Below, in pieces: positions 31,819 through 43,280 of a DNA stretch of 64,000 bases; position 1 is the first letter of the stretch; each line of letters starts with the position of its first letter. The DNA comes from Sanderia malayensis (lineage: Eukaryota > Cnidaria > Scyphozoa > Semaeostomeae > Pelagiidae): contig RQOL01000535.1 in assembly GCA_013076295.1 (NCBI GenBank), positions 248,001 through 312,000 on the forward strand. Reading direction: 5' to 3'. The position numbers and the translations under genes are program-made. The notes under the pieces are model-generated. The model did no database searches. It had not been told where the DNA came from and was given only the letters and a program-made list of their open reading frames with translations.

Positions 31819-33487
31819 AGAAAATCTGAGCCAACGAGTACTTGAATATCAAGCAGTCTGTCATATCTTGAACAATCTGCAAACCAAACATCCTTCAGAT
31901 GCTTGTAAAACTTCTTAGGATCCTCTGGGTGGACGTTAACAATGTTAGTAATCTCGTCCACAACAAAACAAGTGACTGTAGTAACCTTTCTTCCTCTCAA
32001 GGAGGAAAGTGTGAACTCAACTACATCTCTCTCTTTTCTATCTACCTCTCTGTGTCCTAATGGTTTTATGCCTAAAGTCTCTTTTCTCAAACAATTCAGC
32101 CCTAACTTGGCTACAGCCTCAGCAGTAATAAAGGACTTATGACTGCCCGTATCAAACAATACTCCCACTGTACTTCCTGTATTCTCGTTTACCTTTGCTA
32201 AAGCTGTCTGTAGAGCTACTCTACCACCAGAGCCAGTGGTGCCTACCCAGGAAACTGCATTTGCATTAAGCGGAGGTGCGCTAGGCCTAGGCTGCGATTC
32301 CTTAACCACTGGCTTGACCTGCGAGTTAGCGTGGTTAGTACATATAGAGATGTGATGCCTTCCCTTGCAAACATTACATTTTTTGTTAGAGAGGCATTGG
32401 AAAGATTTATGCCCCCCTCCCAAGCATATAAAACAGTTAAACTTTTTCTTTAAAAATCTCTTACGATCATCTACCGTTGCTACGATAGAGGAGTCCTCGT
32501 GCACATGCTCTTGGCTGCAGTATGCACATCTCTTCTTCTCTTTTTTGCCTGCAAACAGAGCATTTGCCGTCCCCATTGTTGTTCTTCCTGGGTTGCTCTC
32601 CTGTCTTGATCTTCTCGTATCTTCGGGTCTTCCTTGGCCATTGGGGTTTCTCGACAATTGAAAGTGACATTCTCTGATCTCCAACTCTTTCGACAGCACT
32701 CCGAGCATTTCTTCTAAATTCCAGTCGAGATGCGATTTCCCAACATCTCTGAGCATTCCCAGCCGAATTCCTTCAGGAAGTTTTTCAATTAAAACCGGAA
32801 CAATGACGCTGGAGTATGTTATTGTGTCAACGCTGAGAGCCTCCAGTCCGCGGAAATGAGTCTGGATATGATCATGAAATGATCTCAGCCTTGCGGTGTT
32901 CTTCTCGTTGAAAACCGGTGCCAGGTTCAAGAGCTGATTGATGTGGGCGCGTTGAATAACAGCCGGATTTGCGTAACGGCTCTTCAGGAGACCCACTGCG
33001 GTTTCGTAGGATGAGTCAGTCGTCGGGATTCCTGCAATCACGCTTCGGGCCGGCTCTTCTAAAAATCCCCTCAGGTATTTCAGCTTGTCGACGTCGGCCA
33101 AATTTTCACTATCATTCACTGCGCTACAAAAACTGTCTCAAAACTCACTCCATTCGTGAATCTTTCCACTACATTTGCTCAATTCGCGGGGAGCTTTACT
33201 GGCGTTCTTCTTTTCATCGTTGTGCCTTGGCTATCGTTTGACCTCACTGATTGGATACTCTCTAAGGAATGACGCCGTCCCCTAGGGCCTGAAGCTATGG
33301 ATTCATTCTCTGCAGTTTCTTCTAGTTGCTTTTCGGTCGATACTATCGCCCCAATAATTTTAGCTCTGTAATCCATCGCATCATCCATCTCTTTCTCGCC
33401 GTCTTCATCTTCATACTCGATAATAAAGTCAAGAATCCTCTCGTCAAAGTCCTTTAAAGTGCTTTGGATCTCTTTCAACTCTACCAA
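31761..33487 (-). pseudogene. BEL/Pao provirus: Gag, zinc knuckles and aspartic protease
   Basis: The N-terminal frame (33487-33179) encodes an acidic coiled-coil-like Gag start. A damaged stretch with an in-frame TGA and a one-base shift (33120-33180) precedes the main Gag frame (33119 onward), which carries capsid motifs such as KLKYLRGFLEEPA. Zinc-binding cysteines and histidines follow (CAYCSQEHVH, CFICLGGGHKSFQC, CNVCKGRHHISIC). The aspartic protease has the active site FDTGSHKSF. The frame ends shortly after the start of the RT frame. Confidence 0.9.
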
Positions 33488-33629
33488 TTACTTTTTCAAT
33501 AAAACCGCATCTTGTGGTTCGTCTCTGAGAACTTCTCTTACTCGCTTCACCAAATTCGTTGTACTTCTTCTATACAAGGAACTTTTCTTCTTCAGTTTTT
33601 CAAACTCATCCATCTCAAATTCAAGCTAT

Positions 33630-33645
33630 CCGGCTCGATGGACCA
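33630..33645 (-). other. Primer-binding site of the BEL/Pao provirus, tRNA-Tyr-like
   Basis: Two bases inside the 5' LTR the minus strand reads TGGTCCATCGAGCCGG. This is complementary to the 3' end of a tRNA finishing ...CCGGCTCGATGGACCA. The sequence differs from the human tRNA-Tyr 3' end at one position as I recall it, so tRNA-Tyr is the likely primer. The position next to the LTR is the main evidence. Confidence 0.6.
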
Positions 33646-33647
33646 TG

Positions 33648-34253
33648 TGTCCGAGAACTTAACTCCGATTTGCTAGTTGTTAGCTTTGTAGTATATGTCA
33701 TCTCAAGCTGATTGTATAATTTATGTATCCTAAACTCTAATTTGTAAATCTGCTAGCTCTGTTTGTGTACGTTCCGTTGTCTCTTGTAATGCTGTGTTAA
33801 TAATTGTGTTAATTCGACTTGTATGTTAAAATTTTGATATTTTATCAAAGTTAGTTAGTCTTGATTTGAACATCAAAGGAATAAGTCACACGTTGTGTTT
33901 TTATCTTGACTTGGCCTATCAAGCGAGCCGTATACACGCCACAGCTTGAACAGAAATTTCGCAAGAAGAAACACACTGATCAACAAAAGTGTACACTCAT
34001 GTCCACTTCACTTCTATCTCCAAAACGCAACTGAACAATACATGAATTTCATAATTATTTCAACGTGCTTAATAGGAAATGAGTAATATTCTCTAAACTA
34101 CAAACCAATGAGATCGTTACAAATGTCTCTATTTTATCCAACCAAAACATAATTAGTAATATAAGGGTTAGTCATTAGATCATGTGGAAGGTCATCACAG
34201 TAAGAAGTTCCATGAGTCAGTTAGCCGTGCGTGCGCACAAGGAATTTCCCACA
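33648..34253 (-). repeat. 5' LTR of the BEL/Pao provirus
   Basis: This LTR is collinear with the 3' LTR over both ends and flanked by GTAAA at 34254-34258. It is 606 bp because 33685-33945 has no counterpart in the 3' LTR. That extra segment carries TTAGTTAGTCTTGATTTGAA and is AT-rich. Shared parts differ by only a few bases, which suggests a moderately recent insertion. Confidence 0.92.
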
Positions 34254-34258
34254 GTAAA

Positions 34259-35919
34259 GCAGCGCATGCGCATTATAATGTCTTGTCCGTTGATGTGGTT
34301 CAACGATCAGAAAAAGCTTTTATGTGTTATTTGTTTAGTAATCTCTCAATCGATACTAACTGATTCTCAAACGTAAATGCTTTTAATTATCACCAAAGGG
34401 CACAAAGTATGCTAATTAATCTTGCACGTTATACGTATTGGTACCAAAATTTGCGCCAAATTCTTTGTTGATCACAAGCAAAAATGAAGCGAACAAAATC
34501 TTCTGGCTGTAAACCTGCGATAAATGTTCATTTGTCATGTCGCTAATTCAATCCTCTGGAAGCAAAACTCTCTTGCATTCTCTCACTTACGTTAAACAAA
34601 TACGTCAATAGCGACAGCCCGCAGACCAACCAAGAACAAGCTTAAAGCCCACATGAACAAGTTGAAAAATCCCAAAGATAGAACGTTAGAACGACCCTAG
34701 ATTACATTAACAGAGTTTCTTCCTGTCTCATCCTTTTTCTGGCTTTTTGTCCCCGGCGACAGGGCTGCCAGATCTCAATTAGCCCGTGAAGCCAAATAGA
34801 TGGTAAAAAACCGAAGTTAAGCCAAATTTTAGAGAGGCTAAATAACAATAGACGTTGCTAAAAGTTAAAAGCGACACTAATATGGTGGCATCAAGAATAC
34901 AAGAACAAAAGAATTATCATATTGTAGTTCATAATTTAAAAAACGCACAGAGTTTTGATAATGTCATTACTATCACCCTTATCTTCTGAACCCTCTTTGT
35001 TTATTTGTTCTGCATTAAATTAAATTAGCTCCTTTCTGTGACAATCAAAATCTTATCCAGACTATTGCATACAATGGAGTCAATGTCATCCTGTTTCGTT
35101 GTTTTGTTTCGACACATGTAACATAGAAGAAAACTCTCTCCGCTAATGCATTGCTTACATTTACTCATAGGCACGACAATGCATATCCTGCAAGAAGTTT
35201 GAATGGCATGCTTCCATCAGAATATTTATACTTTGATGCTCTTGACCAAACTCTATCGTATCTTCTGGGATACTTTCGCCGAAAATACTCTCATCGGTTC
35301 AGTTGACGAATTGGATTTTTCTGTATTGGATTTTGATCAAATCGCTTTTTTCACATCTTATATGGGCAAATAGCATTTATTTGAATGGCTTTCGTGCAGT
35401 TTGACCTAGTATATGGTCTGGACTAAAGTATCTCAGACCATTAAACACATTTTCTGTTTAAAGGCACCTTCCGCTGATTGCCATGAAATTCTTTTCTGCA
35501 TCAACAGTAAATGCACATTTTAATGATTTTTCAGTAGTGGGACAAAGTCATAAGGGGGGTCCATTAAGGGCGTGGCCAGAACTTTTCGCCCCATAGTTTC
35601 TACTTGCGAGCCCCAATGCCGCTTTCAGGTGTGTTCTCAGGCCTACCCACTAAAACATTATTTAGGCCTACCCACTAAAACATTACATGTAGTAGAGTTT
35701 CTTCCGCTTTTTCGCTTAAGAAATTCAGCCACTGCCTCTCTGAGGTTGTTGAATAACGAGGCTCCATTGCCATTTAAAGCTAAGACCTGTCGTAGGCTTT
35801 CACACTATTGTAGTGAGACACAGCTGCAGCATTTTCCGTAGCCATGCTATTTTGTGTGAAAACTAGAAATGAGCCAACAAGTACTTTGAAATATCACTAT
35901 GCCTTCATCAGTAGATGAA
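34259..35919. other. No gene seen; possible hAT end near 34758
   Basis: Positions 34758-34800 begin CAGGGCTGCCAGATCTC, which looks like a hAT terminal inverted repeat facing right, and a hAT transposase fragment lies at 36.2-36.6 kb. A 25-bp direct duplication (AGGCCTACCCACTAAAACAT) occurs at 35639-35690. Nothing else is recognised. Confidence 0.4.
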
Positions 35920-36158
35920 GGCACAGTTTTGGCGTTGATAAGCAAAAGTTTTACACAATCATGTTGATGTTTTACTTTTTGTTCTGGTCACTTGACTTGA
36001 TAAAAGGGCCCATTCAATGGTGGGCCAAATAAGAAATGTTCCCGTTCAGTAGTTGGCCATTGAATGGGGCCTCCACTACATATGCTAAAATCAAGTGATC
36101 AGAGCAAAACGTAAAACAACAACATGATTGTGTAAAACTGTGGCTTCATCAATACCGA
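35920..36158. repeat. Foldback repeat with ~100-bp arms
   Basis: The sequence from a CACAGTTTT block through TACACAATCATGTTG and GGCCCATTCAATGG reappears as its reverse complement on the right, with a centre near 36030. The arms differ at several bases. No target duplication was identified. Confidence 0.6.
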
Positions 36159-36166
36159 AACTGTAT

Positions 36167-36590
36167 TCAATTTGATATAATATGCCTTGTCAACAGATCT
36201 ATTGCCGGAGACGTGCTTTCCGGCTTCCGCGATAAATTTGCACCCAAAATCAATGTGGGCAACCGATTTGCAACTTCCGTCAGCATTAAATACTCTCTTC
36301 TAGAGACTTTTGTAATGTAGCTGAAGCTCTTTCTCCAGGTTTTCCAGGTCTTCATTGGTAGACTGAAATAGAGCATTAACTGCTTGGAACTCTGCTGTGA
36401 TTGGAGTTGCAAACTGGTCCAGTAAGCTATATAAATAGCTCACTGGACCTGCAAACAATTCATGTACCAATCTTGTTTTAAATTTGATGCTTTGGGAAGA
36501 TGAAAACCCGAAGAAGAGGTATGCTTTTAGTTCCTCCCAGTTCAGTAAGATGTTGTATCCTACATTAGTAAACCACAAATTAACCAGCGA
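36167..36590 (-). pseudogene. hAT-type transposase fragment
   Basis: The minus strand encodes NILLNWEELKAYLFF and, further on, EFQAVNALFQSTNEDLE. These parallel NILVNWEEI and EFEKVNAVFQSTNADPE in the hAT remnant at 48.9-50.3 kb, so both belong to one family. The end near 36200 shows the FGCKFIAEAGKHV stretch in a shifted frame. The catalytic and zinc-finger parts are missing. Confidence 0.55.
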
Positions 36591-36972
36591 GTTTTACAGT
36601 ACTTTGTGAATGATAATGGAGTACCACATCGCTGATTATCCGGATTCATCATATCAATTTTAAGGGGCTCATCACATCAATTTTTAGGGTGTTGTCAAAA
36701 TCTTGACCACAGTTTTTGAGCGCAATTCACATATAGGGTCACAAACACTCTAAATCAAAGACAAACCTCATTCCTAAAAATTTGCTTGATAGGCCATGTG
36801 AAATTAAATAGGCTAAAATGAAAGTATCATTTCCTTTGTCTTTGAAATCACAGGTCGCTTTTATTTGTTATAATTTCTTGCAAAGATACATTATTTTCTC
36901 TTCTTCCTTCCTAAAGATTTAACTAGTGTTTGTTTGCAAAATATTAACTTGTTTCAAAGCTAAAGATGCCAT

Positions 36973-37098
36973 AGCCTGCGTACAGACTTTACGGGAACTG
37001 GGTAGAAGAGAAAGCGAGAAGGACAATGAACGACAACGATACATTATCCTTCTCGCTTTCTCTCCTCCCCAGTTCCCATAAAGTCTGTGTGCAGGCTA
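36973..37098. repeat. Near-perfect hairpin repeat
   Basis: Left arm AGCCTGCGTACAGACTTTA through GAGAAAGCGAGAAGGA, right arm its reverse complement ending AAAGTCTGTGTGCAGGCT. The arms are about 55 bp and the loop is about 15 bp. A short MITE or other palindromic element is likely. Confidence 0.65.
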
Positions 37099-37189
37099 AA
37101 GATGCCATTGAAATGTCAAAATGCTGCTGAACTGACAAAATCCAATTAGCCATAACTTTTGCATTGAATTGGATTCAAGATCTTCTGCA

Positions 37190-37350
37190 CCCGTAAACGG
37201 AGCAGACCAATCAACGATCATCTTTTACGGGTGCTGAGAACTGACGGGAGCACCCCTAAAACTTGAAATTATGGAGCAAACCAATGAGCAAGCATCTTTA
37301 TGGGTGCTCAAATCTGGTAGACCAATCAGGAAGCATCTTTGCGGGTGCTC
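37190..37350 (+). repeat. Three imperfect tandem repeats
   Basis: The block ACCAATCA ... GCATCTTT ... GGGTGCTCA occurs three times at ~60-70-bp spacing. This is a small minisatellite-like array without coding function. Confidence 0.5.
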
Positions 37351-37479
37351 ATTGTTAAACTACAACCACAGGGCTACAACATATACAAACTACCATTTCT
37401 CTGAATATTGAATTGAATAACAGTGCTGCATAAATTTGTCGGGACGTCGGAACGAGATCTGTTGAACTTTCCTCACAGT

Positions 37480-38760
37480 TGCCTCTTTCACATCTATTTT
37501 TTTTATCTTCTGCTTTTCTCACTGTATCCTCAATTTGTTCTTTTACATCTGCCTCTCTTTCTTTGTTTTCAGTATTTTTAAACAGTTCTGTATAGAACTT
37601 TTTATAGAAATTTATTATTTCTCCTAGTTCTGTTCTCAATTTCCTATTTCATCTTCTATTCCTGTTGGTGTCTCTTCTCTTTTTCCTTTCAGTCTTCTCT
37701 TGAATTCCCAGCAGGTCTCTTCGTTTACTCCTCCTCCATTTCTTCTTAATGACTCTATTGCCTCTTTTTATTTTCTCCGTTCGAATGATCTTTTTCAACT
37801 AATTATAACTTTTTCTCATCGTGATCTTTCTTTCCTTATTCTTTTTCCATGTTTTTTCCCATTTCCTACTGCAGATTATTGCATTGTAATCACTGTACAC
37901 TTCTCTTTGTTTTGTTTCTTCCTTGACCATATGGTATGGTATGTTGATTCTTTCCTCATCCACTATAAATGACTCAATCCATGCTTTCTCCTCTTCTTCG
38001 ATCAGCATGAAGTCTATCGTTGATTTCTTGTCTTTTTCTTGTCCGGTCCATATTCCTCTTGCCTGTTCTGTTTGGCTATTTTCAGGTTCATTTTCTTGGC
38101 CAGCTTTAGCAGTTCTCTTCCTCCTCTGTTGACTTCTGTGCTCCCTCCCCTGATCTCTTCTTTTCCAATCTTTGCATTGAAATCACCCACCACTAAACTT
38201 TTTCTTCCTTTCAGCTTGTCGTTGCTCAATTTCCTTTTTTAGACCTCTGTACACCTCTTGCAACTCTTTTATTCTTAGCTTATTGCCCTGTGGGGCATAG
38301 ATTACCCCTACTTTATATTTTGTCCTGCCTCCCAATAGTATCCGTATGCTTTCGAGATTACTGTCTTCGTTTTGGCTTTTACATTCAATGCATAAATTCT
38401 TAAACTTCTCTCTTATTGCAATCAGTATTCCTCCTCCTCTGCTTCCTCTGTCTCTTCTTATTATGATGTAATCTTCAAAGTGAATATTCTCATGTTCTTC
38501 CAGATGTGTTTCGACTAGTCCAACAATATCTGGTTTTTCTTCTTCTATAATTTCTTGGATACTATCTATCTTTGACTTTATACTTGGAATATTGTTGAAA
38601 TAAATCTTCACATGTCGTAAGCTTTTTTCCTTTGTCTTCTTTATTTTTGTTTTCTTTTTTACTTGTCCTTGTCTTTTACTTATTTCTTCATTTTCTTCAT
38701 TCTTATTCATATTTCCCAAACCATTTGTACCCTAATTTCTTTTATTTTAATTTTCTGCGG
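37480..38760 (-). pseudogene. APE-type LINE ORF2: endonuclease and start of the RT linker, RT missing
   Basis: Fragments in several minus-strand frames give an apurinic-type endonuclease. From right to left they read HVKIYFNNIPSIKSKID, VGLVETHLEEHE, RGGGILIAI, YKVGVIYAPQG, LVVGDFNAKIG, TIDFMLI and YSDYNAI. The last motif has tyrosine where the catalytic histidine is expected (SDH). The linker EIINFYKKFYTELF follows near 37.6 kb. Unrelated repeat sequence then begins, so the RT domain is absent. At least three frameshifts are needed, so the copy is dead. Confidence 0.8.
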
Positions 38761-41700
38761 CATTTGCATTTCTATTCTTTGTTGTAGTAGTTCTGGTCTT
38801 GAGCCTTCCAAAAATTTTTCCCAATCTCTTGCTTTAAAATTTCTGTGAGTTTTTCAGTGATTCTCCTTTCCATTTCTTCTATTTCTTTCTATTTCTGTTT
38901 CTGTTTGTATGTTGAATCAATTTCATGCCTCGTCTGCCTTTTTCCTCTAGATATTTCTTTCAGTTCTTGTTCTTTCCTGTTTTCATCCATCGACCTTAAC
39001 CTCTTGGAATGTTTGTCTTCTTCCTTGTGTAAGAACTTGCATTGGTCCCCTTTGAAGCAATTCTTTCTCCACCTGCAAATCACTGACTCGTCATGGCTCA
39101 GTTGGCATCCAACTTTCTTACATATCTTCTCTTCTTTTATTTCCTTGCATACTTCTTTGTTTTCATATCAACAATTTTCTCCAAATCTACATCCGTTGTG
39201 TTTCACATATCTCAAGCATACTTTTCTCTCACTTTTTCGGTTCCTGCCATTTCTTAATTCCTACACCAACTTAACACCACTTAATTCCTCCTCTCCCTTT
39301 TCTGTCTACTCATTGACTCTTGCTTATGCTGATCTAGATGCACAAACTTGCATCTCGATCCGTAATTGCATGTTCCATTGGCACCCCATCTACACTTCAC
39401 TTCTTCATCATGACTATATTCACAACCACTCTTTAGGCATTTTTTATTTTCTTGGGTATTTCTGCACATTTCTTTGTGTTTGTATATGCAGCTTCTTCCA
39501 TATTTACACTTTCCATTTTTGCATATTGTAAACATACTTTTTCTTTGTCTTTTCCTCTTCCTCCTTCTTTGATATGTTGGTCTTCCTCTCTTCATTTTTC
39601 ATCAATCTCCTAAGCCTCTCTTCCATCTTGTCAAAGTCTTCTCCTCCTCCTTCTTTTTCTCGTTTTTCTTCTTCTTTTTCTTTGTTGCTTTGCTGCTCAA
39701 CTAGCTTCTCTCCTACTTGTAGCTCTATATCTTTGTTTATTTGCATAAGTTCCTTGATTTATTCTTTTTGTTGTTTGTCATTTTCCTCTAGTTGTATTAT
39801 TCTCCTTTCTAGTCTCGTTGTTTCTTCTCTTCCATCTTCTACTTTTTGAATGGCTTTTGACAGTTCTTTTTTACTCCTATGTCCTTTTGTTTGTTTCTTT
39901 TTTCTTCTTTCTGTAGCTTGCCTTGAATATCTGCGTCCAGTTTCATCTGCTCTATCACCCTCTTGCTTTCTTCTAGTTCTTCTCTCATTTTCTCTGTTTC
40001 TTGATTAACTTTCCTCATCTTTCTTATTTCATTCCTTTGTTGAACTAGCCCATCTTCTTTTCTTATGTCCTCTTCTTGTTTATTTTGCAACTCTTGCCTC
40101 AGCTCTCTTACTAATTTCAACAGATCCTCTCTTTTACCAATGCATTGATTGCATATCCATTGTAGATGCTCTTCTTCTTCTTCTTCTTCTTCTTCTTCTT
40201 CTTCTTCTGTTTCATCTTCTAACTTCTCCCATTTCTTAATTATCTCATGAATCTTTCCGATCTTCTCACCACACTTTTTACTGGCATGATACCACTTCTG
40301 CCTATGGTCACATTGTACTGCTTTTTCTTTTTCTGCGACTATTCGTTGACACTTTCCACAGGTATTATCTTCTTTCTTTTCTTCCTGTTTCGCATCATCA
40401 GTCCTTTTCTCTTTATCTATGCTGTTGGTCACAGATGGTTTTAAGATAAACTTTTTTCCCTCATTTTCGCTGTCGACTAAGTCTGTCAAACCCATAGAGA
40501 TAGGATATAAGATACACTAGAGTGCGCACTCCAATTGACGCATCGATACAAAAGTTGAAGCATTGGCGGCCATCTTGTTGGAGGCTCGCGGACGAAATTT
40601 ACGGTCTGAAGCTTTATAATTCAAATGTAAAATACGTGGATATTATTATAGCTGAAGATCAAATAAATACTCAAATGTTCCTCAAATCATGGTCGGTTCA
40701 ACATATTAAAGTTTTATTGGTGGATCGAATGTATTACTACCATTTCCAGAAGACCATATTTTGCTGTGGAGTGCTATATGAAAACAGTGGCCTTGGCATT
40801 TTGCGATACGAAGTACGGGCGAATTTGTTTTTTACGAACGACGCCCAAACTAGGTAAATTAGATATCAATTGATACGCAATGATCTCCTGAGTATGAATC
40901 TGCAATAAAATTTGTGCAACACGCCCGCATTCAAAAGTTATGCCCCTTTTATCGGGGGCCTAACACCTACAAATCACCGATCGACAGCAACTAAAGGTGG
41001 GCGCAAGTAAAATATTGCTAAAATCTTTTAAATGCAGAGGTCTTTTGTGAATATTATTGCAGATTCATACTCAGGAGGTCACTTCCGATCGATTGATATT
41101 TAATTTACCCTATTTGGGGGCAGTCGGTAAATGGAAATCCGTCTTTCTAAAAATAGTAGTAATACATTCGATCCAACAACAAAACTTCAATATATTGAAC
41201 CGACTATGATATTATGAAGGTTCCGATCTTTATTTGAGGTTAAACAATCGTAATATCCACGTAATTCTTGTTCAAAATATAAGGGTTCAGACCGTGAAAT
41301 TCTGAAATGAGCCTCCAACAAGATGGCGTCCAAACTGCGTCACCGCCCGGGGCCTGGTTCGCACTCTAGTGTATATTATATCCTATCTCTATGGTCAAAC
41401 CTACTTGTCCTTCGTCATCATTTTCTCTTCCGTTAATTTCCTGCTCCGATACTTGACACTCTCCCCAGCACTATCACTGTCATCCTTCATTTCATTTTTG
41501 GTATTCATTGATCTCTTTGTTCTTCTCCTCTTCTATCTTGTTTTTTTCTTCCTTTCCTTCTATGTAATCCCTTGCTTCCCTCTCTGTTGTAAGCGATTTA
41601 TATAATGCTCCTGGGTATCCATTAATATGCTTCTGACATTCTTTCCATGTCTTATATATTCTTGGTTTCACCCCGACTTTTACTGCGTAGAACCTTTCTT

Positions 41701-41780
41701 TAACTTTGGTTGGCTTTTTCCTACCATCTCTGCCCCCCTTGCGAGCATATTGCGAGCTTTTCTTGGTGATTCTTGTTCAC
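38761..41780 (-). pseudogene. LINE ORF1: hybrid-binding domain, PHD finger, coiled coil, CCCH zinc fingers
   Basis: Reading right to left on the minus strand, 41555-41695 encodes an RNase H1-type hybrid-binding (Cauli_VI-like) domain (FYAVKVGVKPRIY, TWKECQKHINGYPGA, KSLTTEREARDYIEG). After a foldback insertion (40493-41393) comes a PHD-type finger in the frame at 40484-39839 (CGKC, C-x-H, WYH, C, then W-x-C-x2-C). A polyglutamate run from a TTC repeat and a long coiled coil follow. At least five CCCH fingers come next between 39540 and 38990, for example CKYGRSCIYKHK, CNYGSRCKFVH and CFKGDQCKFLH. The product would bind nucleic acid and accompany ORF2. Several frameshifts show it is no longer functional. 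Confidence 0.75.
40493..41393. mobile_element. Foldback transposon with 8-bp target duplication, inside LINE ORF1
   Basis: The ends are inverted: CATAGAGATAGGATATAAGA on the left and its complement, with two changes, on the right. Similarity between the arms continues inwards for several hundred bases. The flanks are GTCAAACC at 40485-40492 and 41394-41401. Eight-base duplications are typical of hAT elements. Removing the insert and one duplication rejoins the ORF1 frame (VGLT to LTDLVD). No transposase frame is present, so it is non-autonomous. Confidence 0.85.
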
Positions 41781-41799
41781 TGTTTATCCTTGTCTCTAA

Positions 41800-43280
41800 T
41801 GTCTTGTTTTCTTGATGATCCTTTTAAAGATTTGCAAAAAGATCAAATTTTTTCAAGGTTTCGTTTTGTTGTATATAAAATAAACTTGTGATTCTGTTAT
41901 TATGACATAGCCCTGGCTTCTCTTCATAGTTACAATTTCGGAGCCAACTTGTTTTCTTTCCATAGTTACAAAAATTCAAAGTACAGCCAGAGTAAATCAC
42001 ATGTTTATCTTGAAGAAGATTTGGATACTTAGCAGGAATGTTCTTGTTTCTATAAACAACTTTTGAATGATAGTATTTATTGACAGGGTTTTTGAAGCAG
42101 TTGTGAACAGTAAATTTCTAAACACTTTCATGCAGTTCCTTTCTTTATGGCTCTGTGTATTCTTTATGGCTCTGTGACACCTGGAACCAACCAGCGAATT
42201 GTGTTCTTGTGTTTTTTGCATCCACCTTGCCTTGAAATACACTCCCGTTCAAAATATATTGGGACACTTCGATAAAAGAATCATGGCGTTGCGTTTTCAA
42301 CGTTTTGTTAAGGAAAATTGCCCTAATATGTGCGACCCTCTCTTTGAGAAAACGTAGTCTAAGCAATCTTAAAAATACTCATAATTAACAAGAAATGCTT
42401 CAACTTTTGAATTATAACTTAAAAAACATCCGATTTGTTCAATTTTAATGATTTTATCGATGAAATATTGACATGACCTGAATGGCCTGTCCATAAAAAT
42501 GGTCATAAAATATAGTTTATGGCCATAAGACGGAGATATGGCCATAAGACGGAAATATGGGGGTAACTAAGGGTAAAACATGGCACTTCATGAAAACTCG
42601 TATAATTCGAACTTTCCGTAATTCGAGCAAATTTGGATTCCCCATGGAAGGTTCGAATTAGACAGAGTTGACTGTACGTGGTGACCTTGAGCTGAGGCGT
42701 GACATGTGAGTCAAGTCCTCATATTTTGGTTGTTTGGTTTGTACCTATGTCATGTGAATATCAAAGCAATAATGACAATAATAGTTGTTGCTGAACTAGA
42801 AATTAACTTGAAAACTCTTTTGAGGGCATTTTTGCTTCATTTGTACATCTTCTTTTCTTTTCTGTTGATCATGCATTCAAAGACATTTTTTATATTTCTT
42901 GTATTTGCCATTGCAAATTTTTAATCTTGGCCAAATATGGTAGGAAAATTTCAGTTTTCTTCCTTTCTCAATTTTCTTCCCTTCTGCAACTAGCGTAGGA
43001 ATGTTCATTTTCTGTCATTTTATTATTTTGTGCGACTTTGGGATACTAAATATTGTGTTTTTTTTAAGTAAGTATGTATAACATTGAAAAAAAAGAATCT
43101 GTAGTTTATAAAGACTTTCTATTTTGAGAGATGAACTTCACGGTTATATGAAATTGCCCCCTCCCTGTTTTTTTGTGCCCACATCCCTCTTGCTTATTAC
43201 ATTTTGCAGCAGTAAAAAAATTATTTTGCATTAAATGAAAACAAAGATGAAGTTGGATCCTCTAATAACTACGTTTTATG
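41800..43280. other. No gene seen; a Tigger/pogo-like end at 42590-42674
   Basis: At 42674 the sequence, read on the minus strand, begins CAGTCAACTCTGTCTAATTC next to a TA. This is the type of terminus found in pogo/Tigger elements. The matching other end was not found. The remainder, including short duplications near 42140-42180, shows no coding features. Confidence 0.4.

Noticed and set aside
35639..35690. 25-bp tandem duplication as a regulatory array
   Set aside because: Only two copies, without a gene nearby. A replication slip is sufficient.
38845..39531. A 228-codon plus-strand frame
   Set aside because: It is the complement of the LINE ORF1 zinc-finger region. Its Ser/Phe/Leu-rich composition is the antisense of Lys/Glu-rich coding sequence.
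40168..40215. (TTC)n microsatellite as an independent feature
   Set aside because: It is the polyglutamate run of ORF1 on the minus strand and needs no separate explanation.
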